Below the pieces are notes generated by a model, which saw nothing but the letters and a program-made list of their open reading frames with translations, was not told the origin of the DNA and searched no databases. Positions 25,511 through 40,719 of a DNA stretch of 64,000 nt are shown here, piece by piece (within the stretch, counting starts at the first letter, position 1; each line of letters begins with the position of its first letter). This DNA comes from Symbiodinium natans. Taxonomy: Eukaryota; Sar; Dinophyceae; Suessiales; Symbiodiniaceae. The position numbers were made by a program, and so were the translations under genes. Where the stretch lies: contig CAJNDS010000534.1 in assembly GCA_905221605.1 (NCBI GenBank), positions 1 through 64,000 on the forward strand. Direction: 5' to 3'.

Positions 25511-26936
25511 TTCCACATATTCGGTTCCAGATATTCGGGCCCCTTTGCAACGCACACTACGGCAAGCAGTGACAACCATAGGCAGATCGCAAAAAACAAA
25601 TCCGCAGACTCCTCGGAGTGACTCAGGCCCGCAGCTTTGCTTGGAGCCTTTTTGCGGGTTGGCAGGTCTTGCGCGGGCCCCACACAATGCCGGGAGAGGC
25701 AGAGAGGGCCCGTGAAGCGCCCAGGTCCCCCAAACACCCACCCCAGGGCTTGGTGGTGTTGGTCCGGGATGGGCCTGGTATCGGGGGCACCCGATATTGT
25801 GGGAACCAAAATACTCCTTATGCCCACGGACCTCGGCCGATGTAGGATGTGTAGGATTGCCACATTTTCCCCGCAGGTCATTCGCAAGATGAGATATTCG
25901 TACAGTCTGCCGGCTGCTCAGACTGAGCTCAGCTTGGATACAGAGAGGCAGAGGTCAGGTGGCCACATTGCTGCTGCCTTTGACTTTGTTGACTTTAAGG
26001 CCGCGAATGTGGAAAGATAAGTTCATAACCTCCAACTGAGCCCAGATCGATGTTTCACCACCGAGGTTGGATCATTCAAGTTGTATCTGGCATACACGTG
26101 CACCGTACGATCAGCATACATGTTTGTTCTCTCTTCACTGTGCTTCAAAGAAGCCCTCTAAAAGCTTGACTCTGGCTAAGTCAGCGCAGGCAGAAAAAGT
26201 CGGACGCCACGCATAGCACTTCTTGCATTGTGACGATGGTCTTAGCACAGCTCAGTGGAGCGCTGACCAGTGTCCAACCCTGGCTCAGCGCCTCACATTC
26301 AGCAGACAAGATGGGTTCCTCCAGTGTTCAAGGAATCATTCGGCATGCAGCATCTAGTACGTGTCTTGAAGAGCAATGCATGGCACTTGGAGCGTGCTGG
26401 TGCTCTCATGTGCTCCAGTTCGCCTGGCTGAATGCTTTGCATTTTCTTCAAGGCTTCGGCGGAGTTAATGCCTTTAATGCCAGGTCATCGTCTCCTTGAT
26501 CGTGGCGTGTGTCTTGTTCCGCTTTGCCGATAAGGACCTAGACGAGGAAGGCTGAGGGAAGGTGTGCAAGAGAGACTGCAAACATATTGACAAGTTTGGC
26601 AATTCCAGGATGCCAGCGGGTCCGCCCGGCTTGGATCGAAGTTTTGTCCAGGTGGCCTCAGGTGTCCTGTGAGCTGAAATCTTGGCAGGCTCTCCCTCCT
26701 GACCAGCGTGGCCCGCAACTCAATGCAGCCAGATGCACAGTCTTACAGCAGCAGCAAGAGACCGGGCACCAGGCCGGAGTAACAATCGCCATCAGCGTGG
26801 TGGCAGTCATGCCCTACGATGTGTGGCAGGTGTGGCATGTGTGTGTGTGTTTTCCCCAAACAGTCTAACTGTTGGGGTTCGAAATTCATTTAAGGATTGC
26901 CGACATTCTGAGGACTGTTGCCGGGTTCCTGGGCCC
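25511..26936. other. No recognisable gene
   Basis: Short frames only. An exon-like block from 25877 after CCCCGCAG matches nothing I recognise. Confidence 0.4.
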
Positions 26937-27150
26937 CTTGTCTCCCTTTGTCTCCCTTTGTCTCCCTTTGTCTCCCTTTGTCTCCCTTTGTCTCCCTTTG
27001 TCTCCCTTTGTCTCCCTTTGTCTCCCTTTGTCTCCCTTTGTCTCCCTTTGTCTCCCTTTGTCTCTTTGTCTCCCTTCATGTGTGTGGCTTTGCCGGGTTG
27101 CTGTGCTCCTCGTCTCCCTTTGTCTCCCTTCGTCTCCCTTTGTCTCCCGT
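26937..27150. repeat. Decamer minisatellite (TCTCCCTTTG)
   Basis: Twelve perfect 10-bp units (26941-27060) followed by degenerate units and a second short run at 27113-27150. Confidence 0.95.
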
Positions 27151-27511
27151 TGTCTCCACTGTTTCTTTGACGTGCCTTTGACTGTTTTTTGACTGTTTGG
27201 ATGTAACCCCATGCCTGTGCTCTTTGCTACTAGTAATACCGAGTCTGCTCTGCAGAAATGCTTCCCAACTTCTCTGCAAGTGAAGTTGCAGAAATGCTTC
27301 CCAAGTAATCTGCAGCCGAAATTGCAGACATGCTTCCTGGATTTTGGCAACCTATTTTAGATCGTGTGTTTTCCATTGTTTTGGTGGTTGCACCTCTCGA
27401 AATCGTCTTCACTGTGTATTGCTTGAACAAGCATGTCCGCTAACGTCCTCCAGTATTGGAACAGTTGGAAATGTTGGTAGTTCGCAAGAAGCTTACCCTT
27501 TTGCTTGTTCC

Positions 27512-27513
<2 letters not shown>

Positions 27514-27585
<72 letters not shown>

Positions 27586-27886
27586 GTTGTGTGCGCGGGC
27601 GGCGGGCGGGCGCGTGCGTGGGTGCGTGCGTGGGCGCGTGCGTGGGCGCGGGCGTGGGCGCGCGGCGCGGGCGCGGGCGCGGGCACGGGCGCGGGCGCGG
27701 CGTGAGCGGGGAGTGGGCGTGGGCGTGGGCGTGCGTGTGCGTGCGTGTGCGTGCGTGTGCGTGTGCGTGTGCGTGTGCGTGTGCGTGTTCGTGTGTGTGT
27801 GTGGGTGTGGGTGTGGGTGTGGTGGGTGTGGGTGTGGTGTGTGGGTGTGTGTGTGGGTGTGTGTGTGTGTGTGTGTGGTGTGTGTG

Positions 27887-27981
<95 letters not shown>

Positions 27982-28400
27982 GGTGGGTGGGTGGGTGGGT
28001 GGGTGGGTGGGTGGGTGGGCGTGTCTTCGTGTGTTCGTGTGTTTGTGTGTTTGTGTGTCTGTGTGCGTGTTTGTGTGTGTGTGTGTGTGTGTTGGTGTGT
28101 TTGTGTGTCTTTGTGTTTGTGTGTTCGTGTGTTTGTGTGTGTGTGTGTGTGTTGGTGTGTTTGCGTGTCTTGGTGTTTGTGTGTTTGAGTGTTTGTGTTC
28201 GTTTGTTTGTGTGTTGTTGTGTTGGTGTGTTTGTGTGTTTGTGTGTTTGTGTCTTCGTGTCTTCGTGTGTCTGTTTGTGAGTGTGTGAGTGTGTGAGTGT
28301 GTGAGAGTGTGTGGTGTGTGTGTGTGTGTTTGTGTTTGTATGTTTGTGTTTTGTTTGTTTTTGTGTTTGTGTTTTTTGTTTGCGTTTGTGTTTGTGTTTG
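27514..28400. repeat. Long TG/GC-alternating tract with GGGT run
   Basis: Nearly 900 bp of alternating purine-pyrimidine DNA: a (TG)n core, a GCGTGC/GGGCGC-rich part (27590-27790), a GGGT tract (27961-28019) and TTTGTG-rich decay on the right. All long frames through it are artefacts of repeat composition. Confidence 0.95.
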
Positions 28401-28553
28401 TCAAGCTGCGAGAGGGTTTGACTGTGGTGCCAGCGCGAGGGCGAAACTTAAGAGCCACGCAGCCATGACTTCATGAAAGGATGTTGTGATGTCGCCGTAA
28501 ATGAACTAGCTAAGTTTGCCAAACTTGATGCCAGGCCTTGGCGGGTGGCGCAG

Positions 28554-28632
28554 GTTTTCCAGATTCGTTTTTGCAATCCACATGGGTATGGCACTCAATT
28601 TCTCCGACTCTGCTGAATGAGGTCTCTGTCCG

Positions 28633-28674
<42 letters not shown>

Positions 28675-29396
28675 TTTCTCTCTCTCTCTCTCTTTCTCTT
28701 TTTTTCTCTTCGTCTCTCGAGCGAGTGCGCACGCGTGTTCTGTGGTGTGCCAAGGCTGCTACCTACTGGACAACTGCCCTGCTAAGCTATCTGTTGTGCC
28801 CCATCCTGATGGAGTTCGAAGCATCTGGAGACTTCACTGTGGCAGCACGCTTGCGAACATCAATACGCCGCAATGCAGTATTCTATGTCTCGTACGCCGT
28901 GATATTGAGCTGTCTTCTCGTATTTCTCATCATCCGCGGCGAAGTGCAGGGCGATGTTCAGAGTTGGTGCATTGCGGCATCAAACGCATGGGGCCTATTT
29001 GTGCTGACCGTTCTGATGGGCTTTGGATTGGTGGCGGTGCCGCGCCACTTCTGGAGTTTGGCAGATCCCTCCGCGCTATTGCAGGAGCTTTATGTTAGTG
29101 CAGTTGTGAAGGACGAGATACGGCTCAGCCGACTTTTCGAGTTGCAAGATACAGTTGCACAAGCCCGTTCCGAACTTGCTGCCCATGTGGAGCTAGAAGA
29201 AGATTCTCCTGGTCTGCATATGCAACGTCTGGCCTTTGCCAAGCTGTGCCAAGTGGCAGACCGCTGTGAGATGCTGCACAGAGAGCTGAGTGGTTCCCGT
29301 ATTCCTTCGCCGCTTTTTGGGACTCGAACTGAGAAGGCCGAAGAACGACACCATGCATCTGCAGGCTTGGACACGTCAAAAGTTCCTGGCATTGAG
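28554..29396 (+). CDS. LMBRD2-like: LMBRD2-like multipass membrane protein, 5' exons
   Basis: Two exons of an LMBR1-domain protein. Exon 28554-28621, after GGCGCAG, encodes WVWHSISPTLLNE, matching the family segment before the helix. The intron 28622-28754 contains a CT microsatellite as its polypyrimidine tract. Exon 28755-29396 encodes TYWTTALLSYLLCPILMEFE, then SGDFTVAARLRTSIRRNAVF, a second helix (YAVILSCLLVFLIIRG), then SNAWGLFVLTVLMGFGLVAV with PRHFW: the two family signatures GDFT..LK.S...N and NT(W/Y)GL..L..L.G.GLVE.PR.(L/Y)W. A coiled-coil region ends at a GAG|GTTTGA donor. LMBR1 proteins are multipass plasma or endomembrane proteins; LMBRD2 is linked to receptor signalling in animals. 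The N-terminal exon was not found. The C-terminal exons lie 27 kb downstream. Confidence 0.8.
28622..28754 (+). repeat. CT microsatellite inside a short intron
   Basis: A (CT)n tract at about 28629-28715 lies between two LMBRD2-like exons and would serve as the polypyrimidine tract of the acceptor. Reading through it gives a false Ser-Leu repeat. Confidence 0.7.
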
Positions 29397-30650
29397 GTTT
29401 GACTCCGAATGTTGATCGCCTGCAGCTTCTGTTTTCCCGGACAGAGAGCGCCGCTGGCGGGGTGGGGACGTTCTCCAGAGTATTCTGAGGGGGGGGGTTC
29501 GTCATCTTGGAGAAAATGAGGCGGGAGGAGCATGAGAGAGGCAGGGTTTGTCCTTTTTTGGTCGGTGTGGGGGCGGGTGGGGGGGGGAATGCGGGGGTGG
29601 GTTCCTGCAGCCTCAATCCTAGGGGTTAGGGTTTTTACTTAGGGTGTAGGGCTTGACCCACACCCAAAACCCTCAACCCTGAACACCTATGCCGTGCCCA
29701 CCCTTAACATTCCGCAAGGGTTTAGGGTTTAGGATTTAGGGTGTGTGGACTTACAGCCTAAACCCTAAACCCTCAACACCTGTACCGTGCCCGCCCTAAA
29801 CTCTGCTGAAGGGTTGAGGGTTTAGGACTTTAGGTTTAAGGTTTGACCTACAGCCTAAATCCTAAACCCTCAATCAGGCCCGAAAACCCAGAGCAGTTTC
29901 AAGACCAAAGCCCTCAAGCCTTAAGCCGACAAAAATAGTACCTAGCCCAGAACTCTCGAGTATCCGACCCCGTCACTTCGGCCCGCCCTTAGCGAAAATT
30001 CCCTTGAAAATCGACCCTGGGAAGGTCCCCGGAGCCGGGATGGGGGCTCCTCCCCGGGGGTCGCCGAGGCGAAAAGACAGGCTTTTTGGGGGGGTTTTCG
30101 AAGTCGCCCAAGGGTTTTTTTCCGGAAAGCGGCGTCTGGGGGCATCCGGGGCCGTCACTCCGAAGAGACCCGGGCGAGGAGTTTGGCCCGGGACGAAAAG
30201 ACAGGCAGGGGGGGGGGGGGGGTTTTTCGACGGGCCGGAATCCGGTTTGGCCGGAAATCGAGCCTCTCGAGTATCCGACCCCGTCACTTCGGCCCGCCCT
30301 TAGCGAAAATTCTGTCGAGAATCGGGTTTAGGGATTCACCACATGCCTAAAAGCCCGAAAAACCAGGGCAGTATGAAGACCAAAGCCCTCAACCCTTAAG
30401 CCGAAACCAAAAAAGCAGCCCCGAACCCAGCAATCTTCGTTACTTTGGCAAAAAGTAGGAACCTCTAGAAATGCAGGGTGGCATCGCAACGGGCAAAGAA
30501 AAAGGGCGCGGAGGCGCCGCCAAATTGTAAAGGATCCAATAGCGGGCAGAGGCAAAGCAGTCACGCGCTGGAAACACTGTAAATGGCGGTGTTTTCGGCT
30601 CCGGAGATGAACAGAAACAGGTGCAATAGGAGAGAAAAACATAGCGTCAG
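29397..30650. repeat. Degenerate telomere-like and duplicated non-coding block
   Basis: 29630-29880 carries GGGTTTAGGGTTTAGG-like and complementary CCTAAACCCTAAACCC-like motifs in mixed orientation. A ~45-bp block beginning CTCTCGAGTATCCGACCCCG occurs twice (about 29955 and 30265), and a ~60-bp block containing AAGACCAAAGCCCTCAA occurs twice (about 29880 and 30350). Homopolymer G runs lie between them. No gene. Confidence 0.75.
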
Positions 30651-30654
30651 ATAC

Positions 30655-33533
<2,879 letters not shown>

Positions 33534-33712
33534 TGAGCCGTAGACTGCGTACCCGTCCAATCTCTTGAAAAAGAGAGAGGGCCCGCCCCCGAAGGGGGGC
33601 GGGCCGCGAGTTACGGGACGGGGTCTTTTCAGCCGAAAGTACGGGACGGGGGCCTATATTACCCGTGAATACGGTTTTTTGCAAGGCTGTATATTGGCTT
33701 TGGTTTGGAGCC

Positions 33713-34142
33713 TATGTCCCGCTTTACAGAGGCTTTGGGAGGTATCCCGCAATTGACGGGGAGGTATCCCGTAATTGACGGGTAATGGCTTTACAGAGGC
33801 TTTGGGAGGCATCCTGTGCTAAGGCGTTACAAAGGTTTTGGGAGGGCTAATGCTTTACAGAGGCCTTCGGAGGTATCCCGGATTTTCTTGGCTAAGGCTT
33901 TACAAGTGTACCGCAATTGCTTGGCTAAAGCTTTATCCGTCATTGACGGGCTAAGGCTTTGCAGAGGCCTAAGCTTTCAACATCTTTCAACCCCAAGCGT
34001 GAACCCGAAACACTACACCCTAAACCCTAAAACCCTAAACCCTTAGGGGGTTTCCAGCCAATAACCCCGTGAATTACAGAGGCTGTGGGAGGAGGTATCC
34101 CGGAATTGACGGGCTGAGGCTTTACCGAGGCTTTGGGAGGGT
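33713..34142. repeat. ~45-bp minisatellite
   Basis: Imperfect units built from GGCTTTACAGAGGCTTTGGG, AGGTATCCCG and AATTGACGGG recur about eight times, interrupted by a telomere-like CCCTAAACCCTAAAACCC stretch near 34015-34045. Confidence 0.8.
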
Positions 34143-36775
34143 GTGCAGCCGCAGCACAGCAGGTCATGGAGAACTCGAGCGCACCACTGGCAATGTGCCA
34201 CTACACCCACCGATACCGCCTCATCTCAATGTTTGCATATGACAGCTGCACGTCTCACAGCAACATGGAATGTTGTTGCTTTTGAGGCCATCTCTTGCTC
34301 GCTTCGCACACTTGCATCGCCTGCTCAAAGCAGCGGCTTTGGAGGCACCTCTCCATCTGTCACTCTTTATCACTCGTCTGACGAGCATGTTGTCTGTCTT
34401 TCTCCTTTCTAAGAAAGCGGATAAAGCAGAGCAGGCTCGCCGGGCATCGCGCTGTTTTGACAGCCACGTTGAACGGTGCATTTTCTTCGAGGACTGACAA
34501 ATTGCGTTAGCTGATGCTAGCATAGTGTGAAATGTGAAAGCAATATAAAGTAATGTGAAGGTCGCAGGAATGTCTGCAGGACCTGCAACAGGGGGACCAC
34601 ACGGCAGCAGCTCGCTTGCTGGGTATGTGCAGACCTCTGTGCCGAGAGCTCTTCGGAAGAGTTACTCTGCGAAACGCAAGTATCACAAGTAAGTAGCACA
34701 AGTAGCCCAAGTAGCACAAGCAGCACAAGTAGCACAAGTAGCACAAGTAGCACATGTAGCACATGTAGCGCCGCATGAAGCACAACAGCATTCAGGAGCG
34801 CTTGAAAAGATGCAGTAAGATGCCTCAAAGCATTCCTACGAGGCGGCATTTGGCTCCGGCTTTTTGCCCCAGAACTCGTTCAGCCCCTTGCTCAGTGACC
34901 TCTGTATCACTGTGAGAGCACTTGGCTCAATTACCTTTTTCTTTTTTTTGCGTTGCGCTGACAGGCACTTGCGAGGCTGCGGCGCAGCTTGCTGACTTTC
35001 TGGCTTTGCCACTTGCGAGCACCTTTGCTTGCATGTAAGGCAGACTTTACACCACTTGGCAACACACACTTGATCCCCCTGCATGACAATGCTCTTTGAC
35101 AACATTGCCTCAGGGACGCGCTCTGCTTGGTCTTGGCTGGGTCCAGTCCTCAATCATTATCGAAGCTTTCCTTGTCATGAGCTCAACATCAGCCTTCCAT
35201 CGAGGCTTCGTGTCTTCTCAGCGCCGTCGTAGCCCGTCTGCTGATCCCTTGACGCAAGGAAGGTGCAGCAAGATAACCGTCCAACTGTCAAGGTTGTGCT
35301 GGGTCAGATGACGTTGTTCGCTGATGGCTGGCACTTGTCCATGTGAACCTGGCATTTGCTTATCGTGGGCCAGCGAAAGGTTTGTGGGGAACAGACCCCC
35401 TCATGTCAGCCAGATTTGCCAGGCTTTCCCTCCTCTTTAGGAGAGACTACGGGCCCTGGATCACACAGGCAAGCTGCAGCCGATGCGAAGCATCAGAGAG
35501 GAGAGCCGTCAGAAACCCGCTCAGGCGTTTTGCCTCGTCCCGTTGGCCTACGTGACCTACACAGCCTACTTCAGCGACCTGGTGCTGATTTGTCCTACTC
35601 GTTGACCATGAATCATCAGGAATCATGAAGGAAATGAATCATGAGGAATCATGAAGGACACCCAGAACACGTTAGCCTCGTTTCAGCCGAGGTATTTTTC
35701 GCTTGAAGGTGTCAGGATGGTATGGCCTTTCGCCGAAGATTTGGCAGTGCAAGCTTCAGTGCAAACGGACAGCAGATTCGCCCATGCCTTTTCATGAGGT
35801 CTGTATGGCAACCACAACACAGACGCAGGTAGCTTGCTGTGGCTTGAGCCTTATGATGAGCCCTCGGTTTCTCTTTCTAAAATATCTTGAGGAGAGCTTT
35901 GTTGCAGAGCTTGTTGCAGAGAGCTTCGACTTACGATCTGTGTTGCGCTCGTCGTGTTTTTGGCTCAGGCCATGTAGGGGTAGCCCATGGCCCTGGGCTG
36001 CTTACAGCTTTCACATGCCTCTTGCATGTCGGATACGGCTCTCACATGCCCCGTGGACGTCAAAGATGAATGTTTTAGGCGGCGAATTGTGTTTTTCCAA
36101 CCCTCCCCTTTCCAAAATTGTTCCAGTCAACTTGCTGGGGCCGGGGGGGGGGGCTCCTTCCCCGGTAGTCTTCCCCCCTTTGTGATTTGCAATATCGCTG
36201 GAAATTGGATATTGTACGATATTGAAAAAACTCTTTGTTGGATGCCAGACCACAACCCTGAGGCATCGGGTATTGTAAATTGCAATTTGGACCCCCCCCC
36301 GCCCGTTTACAACCTCAAGGCTGGGGGGTGATGAAGGAACGTTGCTGTTGGTGTTGCAATCGCTTTGCTGTTCGGGTCCGCATCAGAAGCCGCATACCAA
36401 GGAAGTCGGGCAGTCCCAGTGGCCAAGACAGGCAGATTGTGCTCACTTTCCCACATTCACATCGTTTCACCTTCGTGGGATTGTCAACCCATGTTCTGAT
36501 TGTAACATATTGTAATGCTATGAGTCGACTATCAAATTGATATCCGCTCCCGAGGGACTGGTGCTCACAAATCAATGGGGCACGCTCTATTGGGGTGAGC
36601 AGCACTGGCCTGCTCCTGGATCTGCACTTCTGAGCGTTGCCTGAGCATGTGTTGAACATGTGCCCTGAGATGTGCTCCGAGATTTTGCTTTGAGGTCGCG
36701 ATCAGGCCTTGCTGCTAACCAATCTGTGGTCTCATCCGACTCGGCTGCCGGGCATTTGTTTCAGAGGCTTGCCAG
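34143..36775. other. No recognisable gene
   Basis: A 9-bp repeat (AGCACAAGT) lies at 34684-34760, and G and C homopolymers at about 36141 and 36291. Short frames only. Confidence 0.4.
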
Positions 36776-37145
36776 GTGTTGACAACTTCCCATCTGCAGA
36801 ACTTGAGCTTTTGCAACTAAGGGTGCCTATCAAGGAATCTCAGTTGGTGAGTACCAATCCAAGAATTACCTGAAGGCTGGCTGTCTGTCGCACTATCGTA
36901 GTTGTTCCGTGCAGTTGTTGCCCTTCCAGGACTTGAAAGCCTTCAGCGACTCCTTCATCGCACCCATGAACATAGTTTGTGAGTGCATGAATCAGGCCAC
37001 TCGAGCAGACCAATCTGAGGTGTTGCAGCCCAGGGCATAAGTCGCGATAAGGTATTTGTGATGCCTCGCGGTTCCTCTCTGCCAGGTGGATCCAAGTTTA
37101 CTTGATGCACTCAAGATGACGCAGAACCAGGATCGCCGCGTCTGA
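36776..37145 (+). CDS. Three in-phase small exons ending in a stop, unassigned
   Basis: Three blocks keep the same phase across splice-like borders. 36776-36846 (after TTGCCAG, before a TTG|GTGAGT donor) encodes VDNFPSAELELLQLRVPIKE. 36930-36974 (after CCCTTCCAG, before GTTTGTGAG) encodes DLKAFSDSFIAPMNI. 37086-37145 (after CTGCCAG) encodes VDPSLLDALKMTQNQDRRV and ends in TGA. The consistent phase makes a real gene tail likely. I do not recognise the protein. It lies between the LMBRD2-like exon groups, so it is either a separate gene or extra middle exons of that transcript, since a GC donor inside the last block could bypass the stop. Confidence 0.5.
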
Positions 37146-39050
37146 CTACACGGACTTGTAATCGCTGTGGGCGAGCTTGTGATTCGACAGTCGCCTTAAG
37201 TAGAGCAAGTATAGGATGGTTTAGTCTGCTGAGGTCTGTTTGAGTCAAAGTTTTCACGATGCTCGAACCCAGCTTTGAGGCCCATGAGCTGATCACGTCT
37301 GCTCAGATGGTGACTTGGAAACTTTCTGCCACGGCCTGCAATAGTCTTGCGACTCGGCACGGCTCGGCTTGTGATGCGTGTGTCATCGTGCGTCTGACAA
37401 GTTCTGACTTTGTCTGTTCTTCTTCTGCATGTGAGGAGTTGCTTCCCACTCTGTTGTGGGCAGCGACACTTGTCTGCACAGGAAGCATTGCGCCGAATCA
37501 TTTCGCAAGACTTTGCGAGCAGCGCGTTCGACATGTCAAGTCTGTAGGGCTGAATCGCAAGCATCGCCAGGCTTTTAAAATTCTCCCCCAAATTTGCCAG
37601 GAAAGGTCACGGGGATGAAAAAGATGTCATCAGCCCAATCTCCGAGGACTCTTGGATGATGTCCGGATTAGCTTGATCTTGGGACACCATGAGACACCGT
37701 GTTGTTCGACGCCCATCATGGAATTGTGTGTTCACATGCAGGTGCACACGAGCATGGCAACAACGCGAAAGGATGCTCAGACAGTTCGCACCAGCTACAT
37801 TGAGCTGCTGAATCAGGTGCAGCTTGCATTTACCGGTGACCTGTTTACTGCTTGCAATTCGCAGCATCTCGAGCCACATAGGTGCGATACATGGGGCAGT
37901 GCAGCTTGGAAAAAGAAGGTTCCTCCAGGTGCCGGCAGTTGGCTCTCTGAGCAGTGTGTGCCCGCAACCCAAGGTACACAAGTGACATTGGATCAAGTGG
38001 TGATTCTCCATCTTCCTGTGCCCTGCGAAGGCACACGAGCCCACATCACGGCCTCTTTCATGTGTGTTTTGCATCTTGTGAAGAAGTTGAAATAAGTTGA
38101 ATCTGCCTAATTAGTTTGAGCTTGATTGCGCTCGCTGCTGCAAGATGAAAGTGGAAACCTGGAAACTTCTCCGAAGCTTGCACCAGATCCGACAGAGCAC
38201 CAGAAAATCTCAGAGCTACTCAGTTTGCAGTGGAATGATTTGAGCAAGGCGTTTCGAAAAATTGGAAGGTTCTGGAAGCCTGTTCTTGAGGAAGTGTCTC
38301 GAGCTCGCTCTCATGCACCTCGATGGGCTCTGTATGCTGCTCGAGGACCATGGCAGCATATAGCAGCCATGGGCGGTTCCGTTGATGGCAGTGCTGGAGT
38401 GCTGGAGCTTGGCAGGATTGTTCCGATTTCTGGCTCATGCTGCATAGTGCAGAGCTGCAGCTGCGGAAGATAGAGAAAGAAGCGCCTTGGCCGAGTGAGG
38501 CGACCACGGGGGCACGTGTTGGGAGGTGAGCATCAGCTCTCGTCCTGTATGAGAAACGTCAGCCCAATGATGCTGGCTTGGAGTGACCCCAAACCTTCGA
38601 AGCTGCCGGGGAGTAGCCATGGATAGACACCCCTCAACTCACCCCCTTACGGGTTCGGTTCTTTGCTGACATGTTTGGAAGCTATCCGCATTGTGACAAG
38701 CTCGGTCGCATGGCTGGCCTTTGCCGCCAGACAGCTTCTTCGCATTTCGAATCAAAAAGTGATGACAGTTCCGCTTTTCGCAAGCCCCAACTTCCAAAAA
38801 CGATGACAGCTTCACATTTCGCGAGCTCAAAAGACCAAACGCGCCTTCGTTCTTGTGATTGGGACTTTCGGACACACGTGATTGACCAAACGACCAAGTT
38901 TCTTCTCGTCCCGTTCATTTCGCACATTTTGGACTAGCGAGCGGTGAGCACCAGAATCTGCAGCACCCCATGCTTCAGCGCCCGCACGATTTTTCCCTTC
39001 AAACTCAACGGGTTTTGCCAGCTTGTTCGCCAGCCCTATAAAAGGGAAAG
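37146..39050. other. No recognisable gene
   Basis: Several open frames up to 147 codons on the + strand have no family motif. Confidence 0.35.
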
Positions 39051-39055
39051 GGGGT

Positions 39056-39195
39056 GATCTGTGTCTTTTTTTTCGCGTTATTTGTGTCTTTTTTTTTGCG
39101 TTATCTGTGTCTTTTTCTTGGCTGTTTTTGCGTCAAGTCTCAAGGAATGGCATCTTTCTGTCCATTTTCCACGTTATCCGTGTCCTTTTTTCCCA
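39056..39195 (-). repeat. Short repeat, TTATCTGTGTCTTTTT units
   Basis: Four imperfect copies of a ~20-bp motif. The reverse complement is the motif repeated at 54687-54862, so the two arrays face each other across the satellite and retrotransposon. Confidence 0.8.
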
Positions 39196-39289
39196 AAAAC
39201 ATCTCGGATGTTGGGTTCTCGTTTAGGTTCAAAACGCGAGAGAGCGATACCGGGGAATGGCGGCGCGGGGTGAAAGCGAAACGGAGATG

Positions 39290-39500
39290 AAAACGAAGTG
39301 GGGATGAACGCAGCGGGGATGAGATCGAAACGGGTGATCAGAGCTGCGGGGTGAAAACGCTACGGGGATGGAAACGAAAGGGGGATGGCGTGGGGATCAG
39401 AAGGGCCGGATAAAAACGAAACGAGTGAAAACACAAACGGGGATGAAAACGAAAGGGGGATGGCGTGGGGATCAGAAGGGCAGGATGAAAACGAAACGGG
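39290..39500. repeat. Purine-rich GAAACGGGGATG repeat
   Basis: Degenerate units of GAAACGGGGATGAAAAC. A block of about 65 bp around GGCGTGGGGATCAGAAGG is duplicated. Confidence 0.75.
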
Positions 39501-39509
39501 GATGTTCGT

Positions 39510-40440
39510 TGAATTGTAGTACTGGGAGGACAGAGCCGGAGGGGCGCGAGAGCAGACTGCGGCACGTGTGACGGCGCGTGCGGCGGCGCGGGACGCTGAG
39601 GGGTTTTCGTCGAATTGTATATTGCAAATGTAGTATTGGGAGGACACAGGCGGAGGGGCGCGAGAGCGGACTGCGGCACGTGCGACGGCGCGTACGGATT
39701 TTCGTCGAATTGTAGTACAAATGTAGTACTGGGAGGACAGAGTCGGAAGGGCGCGAGAGCGGACTGCGGCCCGTGCGACGGCGCGTGCGGCGGCGCGGGG
39801 TTTCGTTGAATTGTAGTACAAATGTAGTACTGGGAGGATAGAGCCGGAGGGGCGCGAGAGCGGACTGCGGCACGTGCGACGTCGTGTACGGCGGCGCAGG
39901 GCGCTGAGGGATTTTCGTTGCATTTTGTAGTACAAATGTAGTACTGGGCGGACAGAGCCGGAGGGGCGCGAGCGCGAACTGCGGCACGTGCGATGGCGCG
40001 TACGGCGCGGGACGCTGAGAGATTTTCGTTGAATTATATAGTACTGGGAGGACAGAGCCGGAGGGGCAGCGCGTGCGACGGCGCGTACGGCGGCGCGGGG
40101 GCACTGAGGGATTTTCGTTGCATTGTAGTACCAATGTAGTACTGGGAGGACAGAGCCGGATCGAGCGGGGCGAGAGCGAACTGCGGCACGTGCGACGGCG
40201 TGTGCGGCGGCGCGAGACGCTGAGGGATTTTCGTTGAATTGTAGTACCAATGTAGTACTGGGAGACAGAGCCGGAGGGGCGCCAGAGCGAACTGCGGCAC
40301 GTGCGACGGCGCGTACGGCGGCGCGGGACGCTGAGGGATTTGAGTTGACTTGTGGTACAAGTAGTACTGGGAGGACAGAGCGGGGCGCGAGAGCCGGAGG
40401 GGCGCGAGAGCGGACTGCGGCGCGCGCGGTGGTCCAAGAT
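39510..40440. repeat. ~95-115-bp GC-rich tandem repeat, nine copies
   Basis: TAGTACTGGGAGGACAGAG recurs at about 39517, 39630, 39725, 39822, 39935, 40040, 40136, 40251 and 40361, each followed by a GGCGCGAGAGCG and GGCACGTGCGACGGCG segment. Unit length varies by short deletions. The 371-codon minus-strand frame across it is produced by the repeat. Confidence 0.9.
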
Positions 40441-40719
40441 GATGTGTTCTGACCGGGTACAACCAAAGCCAACACGCAGTCTCAGTCGATACGCTTCCGA
40501 CAGACACGCCGTAACATGAGGTTTCTCGCTTCAATTAGTCAACTACCCTGCGTCGCCTTACTACCTTCTTAGACTGTCTATAAAATGTGCATATGGCATA
40601 CGGAATGGATGTTAAAGTGGGGGTTTCACTCCGGCACTGTTGTCATGCGGATTGTTTTTGGCTTCCTGGCTTGACCTTGTTCTCCTTACTTTGGGTGTCT
40701 TCTGAATCATTATACGTAA

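Noticed and set aside
27344-28458. Long Cys/Val- and His/Thr-rich ORFs in the TG tract
   Set aside because: Any frame in alternating TG/GC DNA is open; there is no non-repeat coding sequence.
28617-28740. ATG start of the LMBRD2-like exon through a Ser-Leu repeat
   Set aside because: The Ser-Leu run is a CT microsatellite that fits an intron polypyrimidine tract, and joining the flanking exons restores the family pattern.
39020-39036. CTATAAAAG as a TATA promoter
   Set aside because: Dinoflagellate core promoters are not known to rely on TATA boxes, and no gene starts nearby.
39360-40475. 371-codon minus-strand ORF
   Set aside because: It runs through the ~105-bp tandem array; its Arg/Pro/Ser-rich repeats reflect the repeat unit, and an overlapping frame is equally open.
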